Shown here in pieces: positions 4,765 to 9,945 of a DNA stretch of 9,945 nucleotides. The stretch is from Candidatus Latescibacterota bacterium. Lineage in GTDB: Bacteria; Krumholzibacteriota; Krumholzibacteriia; Krumholzibacteriales; WJIX01. The notes beneath the pieces are model-generated. The model searched no databases and was not told where the DNA came from. It saw only the letters and a program-made list of their open reading frames with translations. The stretch is from contig DAOWMJ010000060.1 in assembly GCA_030643145.1 (NCBI GenBank), positions 1 to 9,945 of the forward strand, in the 5' to 3' direction. Within the stretch, counting starts at the first letter, position 1. The number at the start of each line of letters is the position of its first letter. The position numbers were made by a program, and so were the translations under genes.

Positions 4765-7434
4765 TTAAATATTGAACCATTTATTTATCTTGAAGATAAA
4801 AGTGTTGTTCCCTCTGGTGGAAAGGAGTTTGTCGAAGTCTCTGCCAAAGTCGAACATTCCGTACTTCTCTTCGTAATCTGTAGCTTCTCTGGCCCAGACA
4901 AAAAAGATTGTAGATCCGGGGCTGAACTCCCAGCGGAATACAAGGTTGGAGCGGAGTTGTTTAAAGTTGAAATCGATGTTTGAACCGTAAGAATAGGGGG
5001 CGAAACGGTCATTGTAATTCTCCGCGTGTCTGTTTGTGACTTCTCTGAAGTTTTTGTAGGTGCCCGCGGTTAAATAGGGCATACCGTAGAATTGAAGGGT
5101 CATATCGGGGGTTATCGCCAGATCAATGCGAATCTGTGTAGAAAAATTCTCTCTGTCAAGATGCCCGATGATATATTTTCCATTTATTTCCTCTATATAT
5201 TTCATATCCTCTTGCGAGCGTGAATATGAAGGCCGGAGGGTTATTTCGAATCTGCCTGGCGGCCTGAGTGTTAAGCTCGGGCCAAAACGGTAGCCGTCAA
5301 ATCCCTCATCGTTTCTGTTGTATCCCATATGAACCCCCATAGAAAATGTCTTTCTGTGGTCGGTTTGGAAGCCGAACCAGGACATATATTCCCCCGGGGC
5401 AATGATAGAGGGACCTCCTTCCAGGAGGGAGTTATTCTGATGCTTGGTGTGTTTACCTGCTCCGAAATATATTCCAAAATAATCGAGGGTTTGAAGGTTG
5501 CCATTGATACTTCCGCCGGCGCCGACATTATTCAAGCCGTAATTTGTCCCTTTCCATATGCTTGATTCTATACGCCAGTTTCTTAAGTAATTACCGGGTT
5601 CAAATTCATTGTAATTGACCCATACTGCTCCTACAGTCTGATCTGTGTCTCTTAGATATCCAATGTCATTTATTTCAAAGCCGGGGGTTCGGGTATTAAG
5701 CCCCATTCCGAAGCGCCAGTGTTGTCCGGCGAATCTCCCTATGACCAGGTTAGCGGAAAAGCCGTTTAAATAAGTCAAGGTGGTATCAACGCCAAGATGG
5801 TCTGCGTCAGGCCGCTGGTAATATCTCGCGGATGATTCCTGGGTTGCGGTTATCGCTTTTTCGCTTCCTCGTACATGGCTTGCCAGCAATTTTCCATCAA
5901 TTCTGAATTCGTCGTCATGCCATCGGTGCGAAAAATCAACACCGCTTGAGTAGGCTGAAGATCTTAAGTTTTCCATATCGTCATTGCTGATATTTTTGTT
6001 AACAGCGGTAAATATCCCCCCGAGGGTGCTTCTTCCATCGTTGTAATCCTTAAGTGCCCTTGACACGAAATAATTTGTCATAGGTACAATTTGCACAGTT
6101 GTTTCATCTCCCGAAGAACTCATTATAACTGTCTCTTCTCTGTTCGTGACAGCTTCCAGAATCCCGATTGACCAACCGGATGATGTCCTTCCTGTAAGTT
6201 TCGCCGCGCCGAGAATTCTCGCAAACTGCGGAGTATCCGAATAAAGATCAACTGACCCCGTGTCCATTTTCTCCGCCGCGTAAGTATCATATGGACTAAG
6301 TTGTGGGGACCTTCCGATTCTTCTGGAATAGAAAAGGCTTTCCCTCTGTTGTCCGGTGAAGGAGACGGGGTATTCAAATAGATTCGCCCCCTCCATAAAA
6401 AAGGGGCGTTTTTCGCTAAGATATCTCTCGTAACGTGAAAGGTTAAGCTCTGAGGGGTCCTGTTCAACCTGGCCGAAATCAGGGTTTATTGTAGCGTTAA
6501 TGGTCATGTTGCTTGTTATCCCGTATTTGATATCGGTTCCCAGGCGGGCGCTGAGGTTGGGTTCTTTCTTAAACGGGTTATCGCCGGGATCGCTCCATGT
6601 CTCAATACCGCCGACTGTATAGGGGAGGATTTCCAGGTTTTTTGATTTGGGCAGGTCCTTAAGCCCTTTAAGTTCGCCAAAGAGAGATACGACCTGATCG
6701 ACATCTTTAGGGATTGGGCTCCAGAGTGAAAATTCGTTGTTCCTCAGGATTTCTCTTCCAACCTGAAAGCCCCAAAGATTATCTTTATCCGAGTGGTTGG
6801 AGTAACGAAGTTGGCTAAATGGTATACAGAATTCAGCAACCCAGCAATCTTTGTTGATATTTGTTGCCACATCCCATACAGCGTTCCAGTTAATGTCACT
6901 CTCTCTATCTTCAGACCACATACAGTCCTGTTTTACACCGGCGGGGTTGACTGAGAATTGGAAGGCTGTGCGGTTATCGTTGTAGCTGTCAAACGCCGTG
7001 TGCAGCCAGTCGGAAGGTGTATGCTCGTCATCTCTTCTGGCAAGTCTGGCCGATATATGATCGGGGCTGGAATAATACGCCATAATACCGACATATATAT
7101 TTTCATCATCGTACACTATTCTTACCGTCGTTTTTTCGCTGGAGGGCATTCCGTCATTTGGCTCATTTTGAATAAAGTTTGTTCCGTATGGCGCCTTCTC
7201 CCAGTCGATTTCATCCAGAATGCCGTCTAAACGGATTCCGCCGTTTTGAATCTTTACAGCGTTAAGGACACGGGGTTTTCCTTTGCTTCGTAAAAACACA
7301 GTTGTACTGTCATAGTCCGACGCGGGCGACCGGCAGAATGCTGTGGAAGAGAAAATCAGATTTATTCCGAGCGCCAGTGAAGCTAACAGAAAAACGCGCT
7401 TCACCGGAATTGTAAGTTCAGCAATCATTACCAT
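4765..7434 (-). CDS. CBM9-like/DUF5916 outer-membrane barrel protein
   Basis: Large exported protein of the DUF5916 family, whose function is not established. Numbered from the ATG at 7434 (889 aa), an N-terminal signal segment (KRVFLLASLALGINLIFSS, about 12-30) is followed by a CBM9-like sandwich (about 67-258) with the family hallmarks LDGILDEIDW, YDDENIYVG, DSYNDNRTAFQFSVNPAGVKQD and FCIPFSQLRYS. DUF5916 hallmarks follow: INPDFGQVEQDP (about 316-327), EKRPFFMEGA (341-350) and YSRRIGR (369-375). The remaining roughly 500 residues alternate polar and aromatic residues like a large beta-barrel, ending KINKWFNI. The open frame reaches back to a TTG at 7470; neither it nor ATG 7434 or 7428 has a clear ribosome site, so the start is uncertain by about 14 codons. 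A C46-type lipobox is not supported. A carbohydrate- or peptide-related outer-membrane role is plausible, but the substrate is unknown. It lies downstream of the peptidase gene in the same direction. Confidence 0.85.
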   Translation of the reverse strand: MVMIAELTIPVKRVFLLASLALGINLIFSSTAFCRSPASDYDSTTVFLRSKGKPRVLNAVKIQNGGIRLDGILDEIDWEKAPYGTNFIQNEPNDGMPSSEKTTVRIVYDDENIYVGIMAYYSSPDHISARLARRDDEHTPSDWLHTAFDSYNDNRTAFQFSVNPAGVKQDCMWSEDRESDINWNAVWDVATNINKDCWVAEFCIPFSQLRYSNHSDKDNLWGFQVGREILRNNEFSLWSPIPKDVDQVVSLFGELKGLKDLPKSKNLEILPYTVGGIETWSDPGDNPFKKEPNLSARLGTDIKYGITSNMTINATINPDFGQVEQDPSELNLSRYERYLSEKRPFFMEGANLFEYPVSFTGQQRESLFYSRRIGRSPQLSPYDTYAAEKMDTGSVDLYSDTPQFARILGAAKLTGRTSSGWSIGILEAVTNREETVIMSSSGDETTVQIVPMTNYFVSRALKDYNDGRSTLGGIFTAVNKNISNDDMENLRSSAYSSGVDFSHRWHDDEFRIDGKLLASHVRGSEKAITATQESSARYYQRPDADHLGVDTTLTYLNGFSANLVIGRFAGQHWRFGMGLNTRTPGFEINDIGYLRDTDQTVGAVWVNYNEFEPGNYLRNWRIESSIWKGTNYGLNNVGAGGSINGNLQTLDYFGIYFGAGKHTKHQNNSLLEGGPSIIAPGEYMSWFGFQTDHRKTFSMGVHMGYNRNDEGFDGYRFGPSLTLRPPGRFEITLRPSYSRSQEDMKYIEEINGKYIIGHLDRENFSTQIRIDLAITPDMTLQFYGMPYLTAGTYKNFREVTNRHAENYNDRFAPYSYGSNIDFNFKQLRSNLVFRWEFSPGSTIFFVWAREATDYEEKYGMFDFGRDFDKLLSTRGNNTFIFKINKWFNI

Positions 7435-7494
7435 ATATAATATAAGGCTTGAGAGGGGAAAAGGTTTCAAAAAAGATGAAAATATAAAAATTAA

Positions 7495-7513
7495 ATTTTC
7501 TAAAACAGAAAAT
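7495..7513 (-). repeat. AT-rich hairpin between the peptidase and DUF5916 genes
   Basis: Perfect 7-bp inverted repeat ATTTTCT / AGAAAAT with a 5-base loop, 4 bases after the peptidase TAG (7518-7520 on the complement). On the minus strand it is followed by a T-rich tract (TTAATTTTTATATTTT). The stem has only one G-C pair, so it would be at best a weak or partial terminator. The same AT-rich gap could carry a promoter for the DUF5916 gene, but no good -35/-10 pair stands out. Confidence 0.35.
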
Positions 7514-7517
7514 CGAA

Positions 7518-9875
7518 CTATCTTAAAAGAATTGCTTTACGGCTTATGCTCCCGCTCCGGGTTTTCAGCCTGTAAAGATAGATGCCGCTTGCCAGATTCG
7601 CGGGGCGCCACTCTATGGAATAAGATCTCGCTTTTAGGGTTTTGTTAATCAGACAATCAACTTCGCGTCCGGTAATATCGTATACGCGAAGGTCTACATG
7701 CCCCCCAATCTTCAGGGAAAAACGGATTTTAGTGAATGGATTAAAAGGGTTTGGGGCATTCTGGGCTAAAGTGAACAAGGGAGACGGATTGTCTGAATCA
7801 GTAGTATCTCTCACGATTATTGTGTCCCTGTATGTATAATGATCGTGAGATGTCACGGTCAGCACAAGTGAATCAACACCAGCGGGAATTGCTGAGAACA
7901 GATTTAATGAAATGTTTCCCGTCCCATCCGCGAAACCGTTCGCGTAGCAGACTCCATCCCAGTACAGCGCGCCGAGAGAGCCGCTAACGTCTGTTTCCAC
8001 AGTAAAAAAGGTATCGGAGCGGCTGATCGATGTAGCGTGATTCGTGGAAATTTGCGTGGGTGTGTCTGTCCAACCGTCCATAGCGGGATCCCCGAGGAGA
8101 TTAAGGGTGTAAAAGCACCATCTGTGTGCGCCTGGTTCATATTCATCCGGAAGGTCAATAAATGGAACAGTTTCGTCTTTGGATCGTTGGTTTGCCGCTC
8201 CAAGGGTTGTAATCCCTTCGGTAAATATGGCGTCATAGAATTCGCGCTGGTAATGGTGTGAGGGGCCGTTTGTTGTACCCTCGGTAAACCATCCGTATCT
8301 TGAATTGCCTAAGAATGCCGCCGCGCAGTGCTGGATTGAAACCAATTTTTCGCCTATACATTGATCAATGTCGAAAGAGCCGGAGTAGCAGCCGTAGGAG
8401 TAGATGATTGGAAAGTTCGCGTTAAGGCCGTCGTTGAGAAAATTGGTGTTTGTTACATCAGCATTGATAATTCTCATGACATAGTTCTCGTTCGCGTGTC
8501 CCGCGTGAGCTATCCAGTTACTACCCGAATTAATTCCATTATATACATCTGTTTTGCTCCAGCCGCCTTCTTTGTCGTAGTACTTTGTGATATTAAAATC
8601 CGGGGGTATGCCGTCAGTTGAGAAGCCATAGGCTGTACATGTATCTATAAGCTGGTCCATTTCGTTTCCACCGTGGGTTAACGGGTTATCGTAGAGCTTT
8701 TCGCCATAGAGAGTGGCGTTTCTGAGGTCGGAGGTAACAGGTGATTCCTGGTACAACGTTGTTTTATTGATGAATGTCGCGATATCAACCGCGTTCCCCA
8801 CGCAGGCGCGGCCGACGGCAACTTCAGAATAGAAATCTTCTTCTCCAGGTTCTCCCCATAGAGCGTCGGCGTCGCTGTCCCAGCTGCCGTCAAGGGCGGC
8901 ATAGTAGATATCCGAGGGGATATTAGAGCTTTCATAATAAGAGCTCGATACAACTCCGCAATAGAGTCCTCTGAAGGGGACAATTCCGGAGTTTCCGGGG
9001 GCTCCGTCGCCGTCTCCTCCAAGGAGAAGGTGAGTGATGCTGTGTTGGCTATATTCGTTTAATACAGCGTTTCTGATTTTCTCGGCGGTATCGCCGCCGC
9101 TATAAGAGGTTTCGATATCTTCAATTGTCATAATTTGTGTAAGGAATCCGCGCCGGTTGTAAAAATTGGCGAGACCCGAGAAATCGTCCTCGAGGGAGTC
9201 CCGTGTGATTATTAAGTATTGGTATTCGTTTTCAGCCGTAGAAAACCCGGGGATATTGATCGATGAGGGATTATCTACGAGTTTTTCAAGTCTTGATATG
9301 GTTGTTTTGTCTGATTTTGGAGTTAGGCCCGAGGGTGAAAATCCTGAAGCTGTTAATATTGTTATTTCAATTTCCCTGAAATATCCGGCTTCATTTGCCG
9401 CTGGTTGAAACCCGACTGGACAGAACGAACCTGTCGCGATAGGGTGACCGCGAAGATAGTGTGTTGAAAAATCGGATAGAGGAGGATATATCCATTGGTT
9501 TATTTGATACGAAGAACTTTTATAGATGAATCCACCCTGATTGTTTGAATATAGTTTCCCGGGAATAGGGTTTTGTCTTGGGTGCAGCCTTAAGCGCTTG
9601 CTTAGTTTTTTCCAATCGCGTTTTTCTATCCTGACATCGATTACTATTTGGCCGGGGGGCAGCACTATCTGCGCTTTACGGTAGGGAATGCTCGGTTCGC
9701 CGGGTTTCGCCGCCTGAATTGTATTCGGGAAGATAATATGGGAAAACCCGTTCGCGGCATCCTTCACATAAGGAGCATCGAAACGATAAATAACACTCAC
9801 CTCTGCCGAATCCGCGGGGAGAGATGAAAAAACCAGTATCAACAGGAAAATCACAGGGGCGGCTTTGAATTTCAT
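7518..9875 (-). CDS. C25-family (gingipain-like) cysteine peptidase with C-terminal sorting-type domain
   Basis: Secreted or surface-attached cysteine endopeptidase. Numbered from ATG 9875 (785 aa): signal peptide 1-24 (hydrophobic 7-17, cleavage near DSA/EV); a C25-type propeptide to about 215 with GEPSIPYRKAQIVLPPG (about 59-75); peptidase domain about 219-602, starting YLIITRDSL. Key sites are the HAGHANENYVM segment with probable catalytic H460 and the SYGCYSGSFD segment with probable nucleophile C496, followed by LLGDPAMDGW at the domain end. After an Ig-like linker, residues 701-785 form a type-A sorting/FlgD-like domain, marked by LAQNAPNPFNP (703-713), VDLRVYDITGREV and GIYLYRLKT. In Bacteroidota such domains direct type IX secretion; whether this organism has that system cannot be seen here. 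The open frame begins at TTG 9896, but ATG 9875 has GAAAGG at 9882-9887 with a 6-base spacing and gives a clean signal peptide, so I prefer it. Cleavage specificity cannot be read from the sequence. Confidence 0.9.
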   Translation of the reverse strand: MKFKAAPVIFLLILVFSSLPADSAEVSVIYRFDAPYVKDAANGFSHIIFPNTIQAAKPGEPSIPYRKAQIVLPPGQIVIDVRIEKRDWKKLSKRLRLHPRQNPIPGKLYSNNQGGFIYKSSSYQINQWIYPPLSDFSTHYLRGHPIATGSFCPVGFQPAANEAGYFREIEITILTASGFSPSGLTPKSDKTTISRLEKLVDNPSSINIPGFSTAENEYQYLIITRDSLEDDFSGLANFYNRRGFLTQIMTIEDIETSYSGGDTAEKIRNAVLNEYSQHSITHLLLGGDGDGAPGNSGIVPFRGLYCGVVSSSYYESSNIPSDIYYAALDGSWDSDADALWGEPGEEDFYSEVAVGRACVGNAVDIATFINKTTLYQESPVTSDLRNATLYGEKLYDNPLTHGGNEMDQLIDTCTAYGFSTDGIPPDFNITKYYDKEGGWSKTDVYNGINSGSNWIAHAGHANENYVMRIINADVTNTNFLNDGLNANFPIIYSYGCYSGSFDIDQCIGEKLVSIQHCAAAFLGNSRYGWFTEGTTNGPSHHYQREFYDAIFTEGITTLGAANQRSKDETVPFIDLPDEYEPGAHRWCFYTLNLLGDPAMDGWTDTPTQISTNHATSISRSDTFFTVETDVSGSLGALYWDGVCYANGFADGTGNISLNLFSAIPAGVDSLVLTVTSHDHYTYRDTIIVRDTTDSDNPSPLFTLAQNAPNPFNPFTKIRFSLKIGGHVDLRVYDITGREVDCLINKTLKARSYSIEWRPANLASGIYLYRLKTRSGSISRKAILLR

Positions 9876-9881
9876 ATCGTA

Positions 9882-9887
9882 CCTTTC
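9882..9887 (-). promoter_or_regulatory. Ribosome binding site setting the peptidase start
   Basis: GAAAGG on the minus strand lies 6 bases before ATG 9875. It supports starting the peptidase there rather than at the TTG at 9896, which would add seven residues ahead of a well-formed signal peptide. The remaining 49 bases to the window end (9897-9945) are A-rich on this strand and show no convincing promoter. Confidence 0.6.
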
Positions 9888-9945
9888 ATTTTGCAAATTC
9901 GGCAGCTCTTTTTTGTTTTTACTTTTTTCTCCGGGAAGATATAAA

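Noticed and set aside
6123..6467. 114-residue minus-strand frame overlapping the DUF5916 gene
   Set aside because: This stretch encodes the strongest DUF5916 hallmarks (INPDFGQV, EKRPFFMEGA, YSRRIGR) in the other frame, so this is a shadow.
7297..7299. Cysteine near the end of the DUF5916 signal segment as a lipoprotein site
   Set aside because: The residue before the cysteine is Phe (TAFC), which does not fit a lipobox.
8678..9022. 114-residue minus-strand frame inside the peptidase gene
   Set aside because: The same bases encode the conserved C25 domain; the alternative frame is low-complexity Pro/Glu/Ser/Thr sequence.
1..9945. CRISPR array, tRNA/rRNA, insertion sequence or attachment site
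   Set aside because: No regularly spaced direct repeats, cloverleaf-like segments, transposase-like frames or terminal inverted repeats were found by reading; nearly all of the window is explained by the six genes.

Overview
The window looks like a chromosomal piece of an uncultured-type Gram-negative bacterium of the Fibrobacteres-Chlorobi-Bacteroidetes (FCB) superphylum or a neighbouring candidate phylum such as Krumholzibacteriota, Eisenbacteria or Latescibacterota. Three things point there: a C25 (gingipain-type) peptidase ending in an 'NAPNPFNP' type-A sorting/FlgD-like domain, a CBM9-DUF5916 outer-membrane barrel protein, and moderate GC with frequent AGA/AGG arginine codons. The exact phylum cannot be fixed from this sequence alone.

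Left part (5-3858, + strand): three tightly spaced genes form a compact exopolysaccharide operon of the poly-beta-1,6-N-acetylglucosamine (PNAG; pga/ica) type. In order they are a PgaC/IcaA-like inner-membrane family 2 glycosyltransferase, a PgaA-like periplasmic TPR plus outer-membrane beta-barrel exporter, and a PgaB/IcaB-like lipoprotein polysaccharide deacetylase. Together they would polymerise the sugar at the inner membrane, partly deacetylate it in the periplasm and export it. No PgaD-like gene follows, and the deacetylase lacks the C-terminal hydrolase domain of E. coli PgaB. The window starts 4 bases before the first ATG, so the upstream end of the operon is not visible.

Middle (3859-4764): a convergent gap packed with short hairpins, one of them a plausible terminator for the minus strand. 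Next comes a minus-strand gene for a small secreted protein of unknown family with strongly segregated charge: an acidic first 30 mature residues, then an Arg-rich remainder with one acidic residue. It has its own, very good sigma70-type promoter (TTGACA, 17 bases, extended -10 TGG-TACAAT) and a roughly 100-base leader.

Right part (4765-9896, - strand): two large exported proteins, transcribed toward the middle. The upstream one (7518-9875) is a C25-family cysteine peptidase with signal peptide, propeptide, catalytic His/Cys and C-terminal sorting-type domain. The downstream one (4765-7434) is a DUF5916 protein with an N-terminal CBM9-like domain and a large beta-barrel. Only a 47-base AT-rich gap separates the peptidase stop from the open frame of the next gene, or about 83 bases to its first ATG, so co-transcription is possible. 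Every gene in the window encodes an envelope or secreted protein. No RNA genes, mobile elements or CRISPR arrays were seen.
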